DNA from: Acidocella facilis ATCC 35904
GTDB lineage: Bacteria > Pseudomonadota > Alphaproteobacteria > Acetobacterales > Acetobacteraceae
Reading direction: 5' to 3'
Assembly: GCF_000687875.1 (NCBI RefSeq)
Contig: NZ_JHYG01000002.1
Span: 62,001 to 126,000 of the forward strand
Length of the DNA stretch: 64,000 bases
Shown piece by piece: positions 54,001 to 61,788 of the stretch (the first letter of the stretch is position 1; each line of letters opens with the position of its first letter). Below the pieces are notes generated by a model. That model was not told where the DNA came from. It saw only the letters and a list, made by a program, of their open reading frames with translations, and ran no database searches. The position numbers and the translations under genes were made by a program.

Positions 54001-54168
54001 GCGGGGGCGCGAACCGCCATCGGCACCGCCGTTGTCGGCGGCATGATCACTGCCACGGTGCTCGCCATTTTCTTCGTGCCGATCTTCTTCGTCGTGGTGC
54101 TTGGCTTGACCAAGGTGCGCCGCAAATCGGAGCAGGTGGAAGTGACACATACCGGCGGGGGCCATTGA
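51028..54168 (+). CDS. RND multidrug efflux pump (AcrB/MexB-like, HAE1)
   Basis: A 1046-residue inner-membrane proton/drug antiporter with 12 helices and two large periplasmic loops. The N-terminus MSRFFIDRPIFAWVLALVLML and the relay aspartates in VGLLVDDAIVVVENVDR (helix 4) are typical of hydrophobic/amphiphilic exporters. The C-terminal helices include AILIVEFARNFYEQGESL. Length and motifs match AcrB/MexB. Middle gene of the operon, three bases before the channel gene. Confidence 0.96.
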   Translation: MSRFFIDRPIFAWVLALVLMLAGAIEITQLPIAQYPSIAPPAISISTSYAGANATTAANTVIRPILQQMSGLDGLEYIDSTAEATGAVTITLTFKQGTDPNIAQVQVQNKLSLAEPTLPSEVTQSGINVRKAEKNYMLFFALESTNSTMDHAALGDYIASNFEDPITRIPGVGDYTLFGSEYAMRIWLNPGELFKYGLTAADVVSAIQAQNIQVPSGELGSLPAVKGQRLDALINGPSQFTDPKQFENILLKVETSGAQVRLKDVAKVELGPQSYAIDATFNGHPTAAMGLKLAPGANQLDTEKAVKQELAVLAKSLPPGVKLVYPYDTQPYIVLSLEEVVQTLLEAIVLVFLVMLLFLQNIRATLVPTIAVPIVLLGTFGVLAALGYSINTLTMLAMVLAVGLLVDDAIVVVENVDRLMHERKLAPKEAARQSMDEISGALVGIALVLAAVFLPMAFFGGSTGVIYRQFSVTIVSAMVLSILTALIFTPSLCGSLLRPPKEGAGTRGFYGWFNRNFNRTRNGYLGGVRRMSRHRRLTMVGFVCITILTVFLFTRLPTGFLPNEDQGLLLGQVTLPTGSTAEQTTALNTELRDYIDKTESANVKSVFNVTGFSFAGQAQSQGFLVMLMKPWADRPKASQNVAAIANRVMAHFAGNPAGQVFVLQPPPVLELGNATGFDLELMNSGNLSSQDFFNARNKFLGLAAQDHLLEAVRPNGLGEAPQYNLKVDREAASALGLSMSDVNTTIQAALASEYVDQFQRDGRVKDVYVQGEADARMQPSDLDKWYVRNSSGGMVPFSAFTSGSWSVGPQAVEIYNGDEAYEMQGQPAPGVSSGTAMAEVEKLAAELPKGVTMQWTGLSYEQVKAGSQTGALYTISVVFILLCLAALYESWSIPVAVMLVVPLGIIGAVLANLLRGIANDVYFQIGLLTTMGLAVKNAILIVEFARNFYEQGESLFDAALHAAQERLRPILMTSIAFVLGTFPLAIATGAGAGARTAIGTAVVGGMITATVLAIFFVPIFFVVVLGLTKVRRKSEQVEVTHTGGGH

Positions 54169-54171
54169 TCC

Positions 54172-55677
54172 ATGCGTAACGTGAAACCGGTCTCCGCCCT
54201 GATGCTGGGGCTGCTCTCGGGCTGCTCGCTCATCCCGGCCTATCACCGCCCGGCGCTGCCGGTGCAGAATGCCTACCCGGTGGCGGGTGGCGGCGCCGGC
54301 CCCGCCGCCGCCGATCTCGGCTGGAAGGATTTCTTCAAGGACCCGGCGCTGCAGCAGCTGATTTCCCTCAGCCTCGCGAATAACCGCAATTTCCGCGAGA
54401 CGGCGCTGAACGTGCAGCAGGCGCAGGCGCAATATCGCGTCGACCGCGCCAGCCTGTTCCCGACCATCGAGGGCGATGCCTATCAAACTGTCACCCACAC
54501 CCCGGCCAATCTTAGCTCCGCCGGGCGGGCCATCACCTCGCATGAATACAGCCTGGGCGCGCAGGCGGTCTCCTGGGAGATCGACCTGTTCGGCAAGCTG
54601 CGCGCGACCGCGAAATCCGCGCATGAGACCTTTCTGAGCGATCTGGATACCGCGCTCAGCACCCAGATCTCGCTGGTGGCGCAGGTGGCGTCCGAGTACG
54701 ATACCTGGCTGGCGGATCGGCAATCCTTGCAAATTTCGCAGAACACCGCGGCGGCGGATCAGAAATCCCTGTCGCTGGTGCAGCTGGAGCTGAATAACGG
54801 CACGGTGACGGCGCAGGATCTGGCCCAGGCGCAGATCACCTACGACACGGCGGCCGCCAGCGTGTCGCAATATCAGCGCCAGGTGGCGCAGGATATGGAC
54901 GAGCTGGTGCTGCTGGCCGGCGCGCCCATCCCGCCCGCCTTGCTGGCGCGGATGAACGCGGTGGATGGGCTGGATGCCGAGGCGAAGCTGCCGCACGTGC
55001 CGGCGGGCCTGCCCTCCGATCTGCTCACCCGCCGCCCGGATATCCGCGCGGCCGAGCATCAGCTGCTGGCGGCGAACGCCAATATCGGCGCGGCGCGGGC
55101 GGCGTTTTTCCCGTCGATCTCGCTCACCGCCAGCGGTGGTGTCGCCAGCAACAGCCTCAGCAGCCTGTTCTCCGGCGGCCAGACCTCCTGGTCCTTCCAG
55201 CCGCAGATCACCATCCCGATCTTCACCGCCGGCGCCAATATCGCCAATCTCGACATCGCCAAGGTCGAGAAGAAGATCCAGATCGCGACCTATGAGGCGA
55301 CCATCCAGTCCGCCTTCCACGATGTCTCGGACGCGCTGAACGGCCGTGAGACCTATGTGGATCAGGTGAAGTATGAGCAGGATCTGGTGAACGCGGATCA
55401 GCGTTATTACACGTTGGCGCAGATGCGCTTCAAGGCGGGGATCGATACCTACCTGAACGTGCTGGTGGCGCAGAATGATCTGCTCAGCGCGCAGCTCAAT
55501 CTGGTGGCGCTGCAGCTGGCGCAGCGGCAGAACGAGATCACGCTGTACAAGGCGCTGGGCGGCGGCTGGGAGGCGAACAGCACCCCGGGCACGCAGCCAG
55601 TGCCGGCCACAATGCCCGCCGCGCAGCCGGTGGCGGGGCAAACCCCCGGCAAGCCGACATCGCTGACAGGCAATTGA
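54172..55677 (+). CDS. Outer-membrane efflux channel lipoprotein (OprM/NodT family)
   Basis: A 501-residue TolC-type outer-membrane factor. Signal peptide with lipobox LLSGC (Cys18), duplicated OEP domains, and the family strings SWEIDLFGKLRA, LLTRRPDIRAAEHQLLAANANIGAARAAFFPSISL and FKAGIDTYLNVLVAQNDLLSAQ. The C-terminal 35 residues are Pro/Ala/Gln-rich. Third gene of the operon, followed by a strong terminator. Confidence 0.94.
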   Translation: MRNVKPVSALMLGLLSGCSLIPAYHRPALPVQNAYPVAGGGAGPAAADLGWKDFFKDPALQQLISLSLANNRNFRETALNVQQAQAQYRVDRASLFPTIEGDAYQTVTHTPANLSSAGRAITSHEYSLGAQAVSWEIDLFGKLRATAKSAHETFLSDLDTALSTQISLVAQVASEYDTWLADRQSLQISQNTAAADQKSLSLVQLELNNGTVTAQDLAQAQITYDTAAASVSQYQRQVAQDMDELVLLAGAPIPPALLARMNAVDGLDAEAKLPHVPAGLPSDLLTRRPDIRAAEHQLLAANANIGAARAAFFPSISLTASGGVASNSLSSLFSGGQTSWSFQPQITIPIFTAGANIANLDIAKVEKKIQIATYEATIQSAFHDVSDALNGRETYVDQVKYEQDLVNADQRYYTLAQMRFKAGIDTYLNVLVAQNDLLSAQLNLVALQLAQRQNEITLYKALGGGWEANSTPGTQPVPATMPAAQPVAGQTPGKPTSLTGN

Positions 55678-55685
55678 GCCACGCC

Positions 55686-55715
55686 AAGGCCGGACCCCAG
55701 GGTCCGGCCTTTTTT
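55686..55715 (+). terminator. Rho-independent terminator of the RND operon
   Basis: AAGGCCGGACCC 55686-55697 pairs with 55700-55711, followed by a T-run to 55715, nine bases after the channel gene. Confidence 0.88.
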
Positions 55716-55745
55716 CATGCGCGCAAGCGGGTATAGCTGAACGGG

Positions 55746-56489
55746 ATGAAGCAAACGCCCAAGCCGCCCGGTTTGCATCTGCACGGGCTGACCCTGCGCT
55801 ATGAAGGCCGCCCGTTGTTCGAGGGGCTGGCGCTGCGCGTGCCGGCGGGGCGCTGCGTGGCGCTGCTGGGGGCGAGCGGGGTGGGCAAGACGAGCCTGCT
55901 GCGCATCGCCGCCGGGCTGGAGACACCGGACGCCGGAGTGGTGGAGGCCGATGACGGCCAGGCTTTGGCCCCGCGCATCGCCTGGATGGGCCAGCAGGAT
56001 CTGCTCTATCCCTGGGCGCGCGCCCTTGAGAATGTCACACTCGGCAGCCGCCTGCGCGGGCAGCGCCCGGATCATGCGCGGGCCATGGCGCTGCTGGAAG
56101 CGGTGGGGTTGGCCGGGCGCGAGCGGGCTTTGCCCAAGGAGCTCTCCGGCGGCATGCGCCAGCGCGTCGCTCTGGCCCGCACACTGTATGAGGACCGGCC
56201 GGTGGTGCTGATGGACGAGCCCTTTTCCGCGCTGGACGCGATCACCCGCGCCCAGATGCAGACGCTGGCCGCAACGCTGCTGGCCGGGCGGACGATGCTG
56301 CTGATCACCCACGACCCGCTGGAAGCCTGCCGGCTCGGCCACAGCCTGCATGTGATGGCGGGGCAGCCGGCGCGCCTCGGCCCGGCGATCACCGTGCCCG
56401 GCACCCCGCCCCGCGCCCCGGACGACGAGGCGCTGCTGCACACCCAGGCCGAGCTGCTGCGCGCCTTGCTGGCGGGGCAGGGGGCATGA
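55746..56489 (+). CDS. ABC importer ATPase (thiamine-precursor/nitrate/taurine type)
   Basis: A 247-residue ATPase: Walker A LGASGVGKTSLL (about 41-52), Q-loop WMGQQDLLYPWARALENV, signature LSGGMRQRVALARTL, Walker B VVLMDEPFSALD and switch ITHDPLEA. The pattern is that of the SsuB/TauB/ThiZ group. Its stop overlaps the permease gene (ATGA). No TPP riboswitch is possible in the short 30-base leader, and no substrate-binding protein follows, so the ligand is open; a hydroxymethylpyrimidine (ThiXYZ) system is one option. Confidence 0.85.
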   Translation: MKQTPKPPGLHLHGLTLRYEGRPLFEGLALRVPAGRCVALLGASGVGKTSLLRIAAGLETPDAGVVEADDGQALAPRIAWMGQQDLLYPWARALENVTLGSRLRGQRPDHARAMALLEAVGLAGRERALPKELSGGMRQRVALARTLYEDRPVVLMDEPFSALDAITRAQMQTLAATLLAGRTMLLITHDPLEACRLGHSLHVMAGQPARLGPAITVPGTPPRAPDDEALLHTQAELLRALLAGQGA

Positions 56490-57229
56490 GCCGGGTGCTG
56501 CGGCCGCTGGGCACCTGCGTGGGGCTGCTGGCGCTCTGGTGGGCGCTGGCGCGCTTCGCCAACATCCCCGCCTTTCTGCTGCCCGGCCCTGGTGCTGTGG
56601 CGCAGACGCTGGTGTCGCAATGGGGCTTCCTGGCCCGCAACGCGCTGGTGACGCTGCTGGAAATCGCCCTCGGGCTGGGCTTGGGCACGCTGTTCGGGGC
56701 GGGCTGCGCGCTGGTGATGGTGGCCTCGCGCGGGGTGCAGCGCTGGCTGCTGCCGCTGCTGCTGCTGAGCCAGGCAGTGCCGGTGTTTGCCCTGGCGCCG
56801 CTTTTGGTGCTGTGGCTGGGCTTCGGCCTCGCCTCGAAAGTGCTGATGGCGGTTCTGGTGATCTTCTTTCCCGTCACCGCCGCGTTTTATGACGGTCTGC
56901 GCCGCACCGAGCCGGGCTGGCTGGACCTCGCCCGCACCATGGGCGCCTCGCGGCTTGCCATTCTCTGGCGGGTGCGGCTGATGGCGGCGCTGCCGGCCTT
57001 CGGCGCGGGCCTGCGCATCGCCGCCTCGGTGGCGCCCATCGGCGCCATCATCGGCGAATGGGCCGGCGCCTCCGAGGGGCTGGGCTATGTGATGCTGAAC
57101 GCCAATGCGCGGATGCAGACGGATGTGATGTTCGCCGCCCTGGTGCTGCTGGCGGCCATGACGATCCTGCTCTGGGTGGGGGTGGATATGCTGCTGAAAA
57201 AACTGCTGCACTGGGCGCCGGACTCGTAA
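56486..57229 (+). CDS. ABC importer permease (ThiX/SsuC-like)
   Basis: A 247-residue inner-membrane permease with six helices and the EAA-loop pattern DLARTMGASRLAILWRVRLMAALPAFGAGLRIAASVAPIGAIIGEW. It overlaps the ATPase gene by four bases. The usual third gene, a periplasmic binding protein, is missing; the next gene is an unrelated beta-propeller protein. Confidence 0.85.
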   Translation: MSRVLRPLGTCVGLLALWWALARFANIPAFLLPGPGAVAQTLVSQWGFLARNALVTLLEIALGLGLGTLFGAGCALVMVASRGVQRWLLPLLLLSQAVPVFALAPLLVLWLGFGLASKVLMAVLVIFFPVTAAFYDGLRRTEPGWLDLARTMGASRLAILWRVRLMAALPAFGAGLRIAASVAPIGAIIGEWAGASEGLGYVMLNANARMQTDVMFAALVLLAAMTILLWVGVDMLLKKLLHWAPDS

Positions 57230-57307
57230 AAGCGTCCATGGTCTGGTCTGGTCCGGATCGCGCCGCTATAACGCATCAAAGCCCCTTCCACCCGGTGGCA
57301 AAATGTA

Positions 57308-58399
57308 ATGCACGCTCTTTGGCATCCTCTCGCGGCGTTGAGTCTGGCCCTTGCGGCGCTCCTGGCGGGGCACGCACAGCCCGTACGGCAGATTGCCAGG
57401 TTTGCGGTTGATGACAGTCCGGTCGTTGGGCTGGCGCTGAGCCCGGATGGCCGCGAGATCGCTTATGCGGGACCGGGTGGGGTTCACATCCTCGATGCCA
57501 AAAGCGGTGCGGCGCGTGCGGTGATTCCGGATATTGGCGGCCTGATCCAAAGCCGGGGGCAGGGGGTTATCGCCTTCAGCCCGGATGGCGCCACGCTGAT
57601 CCTGCCGCCGCAACGCCAAAGCGGCTCCGCTTTCCTCTCGCTCTGGGCGGCGCGCACGGGCGTCAAACAGCGCGAGATCGAGAGGCTCTCCGGCCAAGAG
57701 GCGGGAGCGGCCATGTTCTCGATGGCGGCCAATGGCAAAACCATCGCCGCCGCCGCCAACGGGGATGGGGCGCGGGCAATCCGGCTTTTCACCTTGCCGG
57801 GCTTTCAGCCCGAACCGGTGATCAATGTGAGCTACATGCTGCAACTCGCCCTCTCGGCGGATGGTGCCACCCTTGCCGTCGCCAGTGCGACGGATCGATT
57901 GGATTTTTATGCAAGCGCCTCGGCAAAGCCAGAGGGCACGCTGGCTTTGCCGGTCAATGGCTGGACCGAACCGCTATCCGCCTTGGCCTATAGCCCGAAT
58001 GGCGCGGCACTGGCGGCTGGCTTCGCCAATGGCGGGCATGTCGAGTTGCCATCACCGGACGGTACGCTGCGCACGGCCCCCAACCCGTTTCCAACCGCGC
58101 CGGTTCTGCTCTGGCATGTTTCGCAGGGCATGCCGCAAGGGGCGCCCTCGACATTATGTGGACCCCAGCCGGACGGCGTGGCGAATATGCTCTGGCTGCC
58201 GGATCAGCGCGGCCTTGTCATCACCGATGAACGAGGCGGTGCCAAACTCTGCCCCCTGAACGGTGATCCGGCGCAGAGCATCAGCCCCGATATCGGCGAT
58301 GCCGTCGCCATCCCCGCGCTTGCGGCGGATGGGCACGGGCTCGCCATCGCTGTTAACGGAAAGATCGATGTCTACGTGCTTCAACCGGATGGAAAGTGA
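57308..58399 (+). CDS. Secreted WD40-like beta-propeller protein
   Basis: A 363-residue protein with a signal peptide (residues 1-23, LLAGHAQP) followed by a series of about seven WD40/PQQ-like blades. Recurrent strings are ALSPDGREIAYAG, AFSPDGATLIL, ALSADGATLAVAS and AYSPNGAALAAGF. No WD dipeptides or catalytic motif are seen, so it is a binding protein. It ends six bases before a class 3 lipase gene that lacks an export signal. The pair could be an exported lipase and its periplasmic inhibitor or immunity protein, or a surface complex. Start ATG 57308 has only a weak ribosome site. Confidence 0.72.
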   Translation: MHALWHPLAALSLALAALLAGHAQPVRQIARFAVDDSPVVGLALSPDGREIAYAGPGGVHILDAKSGAARAVIPDIGGLIQSRGQGVIAFSPDGATLILPPQRQSGSAFLSLWAARTGVKQREIERLSGQEAGAAMFSMAANGKTIAAAANGDGARAIRLFTLPGFQPEPVINVSYMLQLALSADGATLAVASATDRLDFYASASAKPEGTLALPVNGWTEPLSALAYSPNGAALAAGFANGGHVELPSPDGTLRTAPNPFPTAPVLLWHVSQGMPQGAPSTLCGPQPDGVANMLWLPDQRGLVITDERGGAKLCPLNGDPAQSISPDIGDAVAIPALAADGHGLAIAVNGKIDVYVLQPDGK

Positions 58400-58405
58400 C
58401 CCTCC

Positions 58406-59500
58406 ATGGCCAGTCCTTTACCGGATCAGGACTATATCTACGCCTCTGAGATCGCGTATCTGAGCGATCCAAAGGCCAGCGTCGCGCAATTCCTGCCGCA
58501 TTATGAAATTGCCGCGTCTCAGACCCTCGATAACGGGTTTCAGGCCATCGCCTTGCGTGCCAGCGACGGTCATTATCTGATCGCTTTTCGCGGTACATTG
58601 CCGGACTATAAAGGCACGTTGAACCGGTTTTTTAGCGCCTATGGCGCGCAGGTGAGCTTGGCGAATACGCCGCTCCCCTCCAAACGGCAGATCGAGCAGG
58701 CGCAGGAGGCCGAGGCGGCGTTGCAGGCTGATCCGATGATCCAGGATCTATCTGCCGATTTTGATATTTTTAGCGGTAAGCGCGTGGCACAATTTCAAAG
58801 CGGTCTTGCCTTCGTCACAAATATTGCGGGAATTGCCAAAGGTAAACCGATTTACATCACCGGCCATTCGTTAGGTGGCGGCATTGCGAATTTCGTCGCC
58901 GGAGCGTTGCCTGGCAAGATCGGCGCCACCTTCGCAGCACCGGGATATAAATTATACGGCGCCGCCAGTGCCGCCGCAATGGTCAATTACTATAACGTCA
59001 ATGACAGCATTCCCACAGTGAATCTACGATATCATTGTGGCGCCTGTAAGGCCCTAGATATACTGCACAGCTCCTTCGCCGTGGAAACAGAGCTGCGTTT
59101 GCGCCGGCAGATCATTTACGGCTTCAACGGCACGCCTGATGCCACCACGGCGATGACCGCGCACGCCGACAAGGCGGCGCAGATCGTGCTCAGCAGCTTC
59201 GGCTTTTTGCTCGCCCGTTTGATCTATCATCAATTGCCGAACTATGCCGGCTGGCTCAATTGCAAATCCATCACCGGCAGAACAACCAAGTATACGATTC
59301 ATGATTTCGCCAATGCCGCCGCGCCCATCATCACCCATCTGCTCTGGCTGCAGCGTCAGGCCAACAACCCGATCCACGGGCTTCTGACCTACGAGATGCG
59401 CATGTTCCGCCGCGGTGAGCGGTTTTTCGTGAATGTCTTTACCGCCTACGGGCAGGCGGAAATCGATATGGGCGCTTACGGGGCCGGATTTGGGCCGTAA
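58406..59500 (+). CDS. Leaderless class 3 lipase-like alpha/beta-hydrolase
   Basis: A 364-residue protein. The N-terminal half has the fungal/class 3 lipase pattern: YLIAFRGTLPD (oxyanion region, 58-68) and the nucleophile elbow ITGHSLGGGIANFVAG with Ser155, then TFAAPG. Asp/His candidates follow (NVNDSIPTV; HDFANAAAPIITH or IHGLLTYEM). The C-terminal 130 residues are unknown. No signal peptide. The gene is more A+T-rich than its surroundings and is coupled to the upstream beta-propeller gene. A type VI phospholipase effector, a virulence-like lipase or a PHA-related hydrolase are all possible; nothing in the window settles this. Confidence 0.78.
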   Translation: MASPLPDQDYIYASEIAYLSDPKASVAQFLPHYEIAASQTLDNGFQAIALRASDGHYLIAFRGTLPDYKGTLNRFFSAYGAQVSLANTPLPSKRQIEQAQEAEAALQADPMIQDLSADFDIFSGKRVAQFQSGLAFVTNIAGIAKGKPIYITGHSLGGGIANFVAGALPGKIGATFAAPGYKLYGAASAAAMVNYYNVNDSIPTVNLRYHCGACKALDILHSSFAVETELRLRRQIIYGFNGTPDATTAMTAHADKAAQIVLSSFGFLLARLIYHQLPNYAGWLNCKSITGRTTKYTIHDFANAAAPIITHLLWLQRQANNPIHGLLTYEMRMFRRGERFFVNVFTAYGQAEIDMGAYGAGFGP

Positions 59501-59501
59501 T

Positions 59502-59810
59502 CTAAGCCCCCTCCAGCGCCCTGATCGCAATCGCCACCGCCGAGGTCCGCGTCTCCACCCCCAGCTTCGGATATATCTGCTCCAGATGTTTGTTCACCGT
59601 CCGGTCGCTGACATTGAGACTCTGCGCGATGTCGCGGTTGGATTTGCCGCACGCCAGCCAGGGCAGCACTTCCGTCTCCCGCCGGGTCAGCCTCACACGC
59701 GCCTGCAGCCGGTCCACGTCATGGTCGGTATCCTGCTCGACGATGCGCAGCAGAAACTCCTCCTCCGCCATCTGGCCGATCAGCGCGAATTCCACCCGCC
59801 GCGCCGGCAA
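59502..59810 (-). pseudogene. Truncated LuxR-type response regulator (DNA-binding end only)
   Basis: The frame encodes a complete LuxR helix-turn-helix (LTRRETEVLPWLACGKSNRDIAQSLNVSDRTVNKHLEQIYPKLGVETRTSA) preceded by about 38 residues that in full-length relatives follow a receiver domain (EEEFLLRIVEQD). No ATG is present, only a TTG at 59810, and an in-frame stop lies about 30 bases further upstream, so the receiver domain is missing. It ends one base after the convergent lipase gene. Probably a remnant after deletion, though a short LuxR protein cannot be excluded. Confidence 0.6.
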
Positions 59811-59954
59811 GGCCGGGGCTGGGGTCCCCTGTTTTCAATATTTCAACGATCCGTAAGCCTCCGCGGTATGAGGCGCTTGACCCTGCGATGTTCGGCAAAT
59901 TACGTATGCAGCCAGGGTGCGGGGACGGGTTCGCCCCTGGAAATGGAGGCCCTC

Positions 59955-60149
59955 ATGCGTCTTTTGCTTGCCTTGCTGGTTCCCTGGCTGCTGTTCTTCA
60001 CCATCGGCCGGCCCTTCGCCGGGATCATCTGCCTGGTCCTGCAACTCACCGTCATCGGCTGGGTGCCGGCGGCGATCTGGGCGGTCTATGCGCTGAGCCA
60101 GTATGATACCGACCGCAAGCTTGCCCGCGCCTTCGGGCGGGACGGCTGA
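59955..60149 (+). CDS. YqaE/Pmp3-like small membrane protein
   Basis: A 64-residue protein with two hydrophobic helices, MRLLLALLVPWLLFFTIG and IICLVLQLTVIGWVPAAIWAVYAL, ending in a charged tail (DTDRKLARAFGRDG). The second helix and loop match the Pmp3/YqaE proteolipid family, linked to membrane potential and salt or cold stress. ATG 59955 has GGAGG six bases upstream. Single gene, convergent with cydC copy 2. Confidence 0.75.
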   Translation: MRLLLALLVPWLLFFTIGRPFAGIICLVLQLTVIGWVPAAIWAVYALSQYDTDRKLARAFGRDG

Positions 60150-60156
60150 AACACGG

Positions 60157-61788
60157 CTATAACGCCAGGCGTTGAGTCGCCAGCCGCAACGCCTGGGGGC
60201 GGTGGCTGATCAGCAGGCAGGTCCGGCCTTTGATCAGCCTGGCCATCGCGCCCAGCACGGCGGTCTCGCTTTGCGCATCCAGCCCTTCGGTCGGCTCGTC
60301 CAGCAGCAAAATCGGCGCATCCTTCAGGAAGGCCCGCGCCATCGAGAGCCGGCGCGCCTGACCGCCGGAGAGGCGTTGCCCGGCCTCGCCCACCAGCGTC
60401 TCCAGCCCGCGCGGCATCGCCAGCACCTCGTCCAGCAAAGCCGCGTCGCGCAGCGCGTCATGCAGCTGCGTTTCGGTCGCGTCCGCGCGTGCGATCAGCA
60501 GGTTTTCTCGGATGCTGGTGTTGAACAGATGCGTGCGCTGCGCCACCACCGTACACAGGCCGCGGACGGTCTCGCCATCCAGCCGGCGCAGCTCCTGCCC
60601 GCCAATCTCCACCCGCCCGGATTGATAGTCCCAGAAGCGCAGCAGCACATTGAACAGGCTGGTCTTGCCGGCCCCGGACGCGCCGGTGATGCCCAGGCAC
60701 GCCCCCTCGGGCACGCTCAGGCTGAGATCGCGCAGCACCGCCGGCCCGTCGCCATAGCCCATGCGCAGCTGCGACAAGCGCAGATCAAACCGCGCCGGGG
60801 CCAAAGCGGGCCGTGCGGGTTCGGCCAGGGCGGGGGGCAGGTCGACAATCTCGAAAATCCGCCGCGCCGCCGCCAGCCCTTCGCCCAGCGCCTGATAGGC
60901 GGCGGGCAGGGCGGCAACCGCCTCGAACCCGGCCAGCACGAACAGCCCCAGCATCGCGAAATCCGGGCCGGAGAGCGCGGGGCCGGCGGCTAGCAGCACC
61001 AGCAGAACCGCCCATAAGGTCAGGTTCGCAACCAGCCCCGCCCCTTCCTGGCCGGCGGCGGCAATACGCGCCCCGCGCCGCTGCGCGGCCAGGGCGGTGC
61101 TGCCGGCTTCCAGGCACATGCGGGTCTGGCGCGGCAAGGCGCCGTCCAGCAGCAGCTCGTCATAGCCGCGCAGCAGCGCGCTCAGCGCCGCCGCCTGGTC
61201 TCCCCGCGCCGCCGCCAAAGCCGTCCCGGGCGCGCGTCCCAGGCGCTGGGTGAGCAAAGGCAGCGCCAGCCCGGCCAGCAGCAGCCCGGCCAGCATCACC
61301 GCCGCCGCCGCGAAGCTGAACCGCGCCAGGAAGACCACCAGCAAAGGCACGCAGAGCAACGCCGCCAGGCTGGGCACCAGCACCCGCAGATAGAAGGTCT
61401 CCAGACTATCGATATCGGCGCGCATCCGGCTCAGCAGATCGCCGCTGCGCTGGCCCTGCAGCCGCGCCGGGGCCAACGGTTCCAGCCTTTCATAGAACCA
61501 GACGCGCAAGGCGCTCAGCTGCCGGAAGGTGGCGTCATGCGTGACCAGCCGTTCGCCATAGCGCCCGACGCTGCGCAGCACCGCCAGCCCGCGTATGGCG
61601 GCGGCGGGGGTGAAATATTCGATCATCGGCCCGCCATGCCCGGCCAGCGCCATGGCGGCGATGAACCAGCCGGAGAGTGCGAGCAGTGCCACATTGGCGA
61701 GGATCACCCCGGCAGAGAGCAGAACCCCCGCCAGCGCCCAGCCCCAGCCCGCCCCCAGCAGCGATAAAAGCCGGCGCAGATCCCTCAT
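60157..61788 (-). CDS. cydC: Thiol-reductant ABC exporter subunit CydC (copy 2)
   Basis: A 543-residue ABC half-transporter: membrane domain beginning LLSLLGAGWGWALAGVLLSAGVILANVALLALSGWFIAAMA and ATPase with Walker A GASGAGKTS, signature LSGGQARRLSMARAFL and LLLDEPTEGLD. It shares the CydC hallmark (ALSGWF, EPTEGLD) with the copy at 34308-35984 but is clearly divergent from it. ATG overlaps the cydD stop (ATGA). Last gene of the second cyd operon. Confidence 0.92.
   Translation of the reverse strand: MRDLRRLLSLLGAGWGWALAGVLLSAGVILANVALLALSGWFIAAMALAGHGGPMIEYFTPAAAIRGLAVLRSVGRYGERLVTHDATFRQLSALRVWFYERLEPLAPARLQGQRSGDLLSRMRADIDSLETFYLRVLVPSLAALLCVPLLVVFLARFSFAAAAVMLAGLLLAGLALPLLTQRLGRAPGTALAAARGDQAAALSALLRGYDELLLDGALPRQTRMCLEAGSTALAAQRRGARIAAAGQEGAGLVANLTLWAVLLVLLAAGPALSGPDFAMLGLFVLAGFEAVAALPAAYQALGEGLAAARRIFEIVDLPPALAEPARPALAPARFDLRLSQLRMGYGDGPAVLRDLSLSVPEGACLGITGASGAGKTSLFNVLLRFWDYQSGRVEIGGQELRRLDGETVRGLCTVVAQRTHLFNTSIRENLLIARADATETQLHDALRDAALLDEVLAMPRGLETLVGEAGQRLSGGQARRLSMARAFLKDAPILLLDEPTEGLDAQSETAVLGAMARLIKGRTCLLISHRPQALRLATQRLAL

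Noticed and set aside
55716-55745. TPP riboswitch before the ThiXZ-like ABC genes
   Set aside because: Only 30 bases separate the terminator from the start codon, too short for a riboswitch.
51031-55926. A 1631-codon open frame antisense to the RND operon
   Set aside because: It is the mirror frame of three clear genes in very GC-rich sequence; its translation is low-complexity (Arg/Gln/His/Gly-rich) and has no ribosome site or family pattern.
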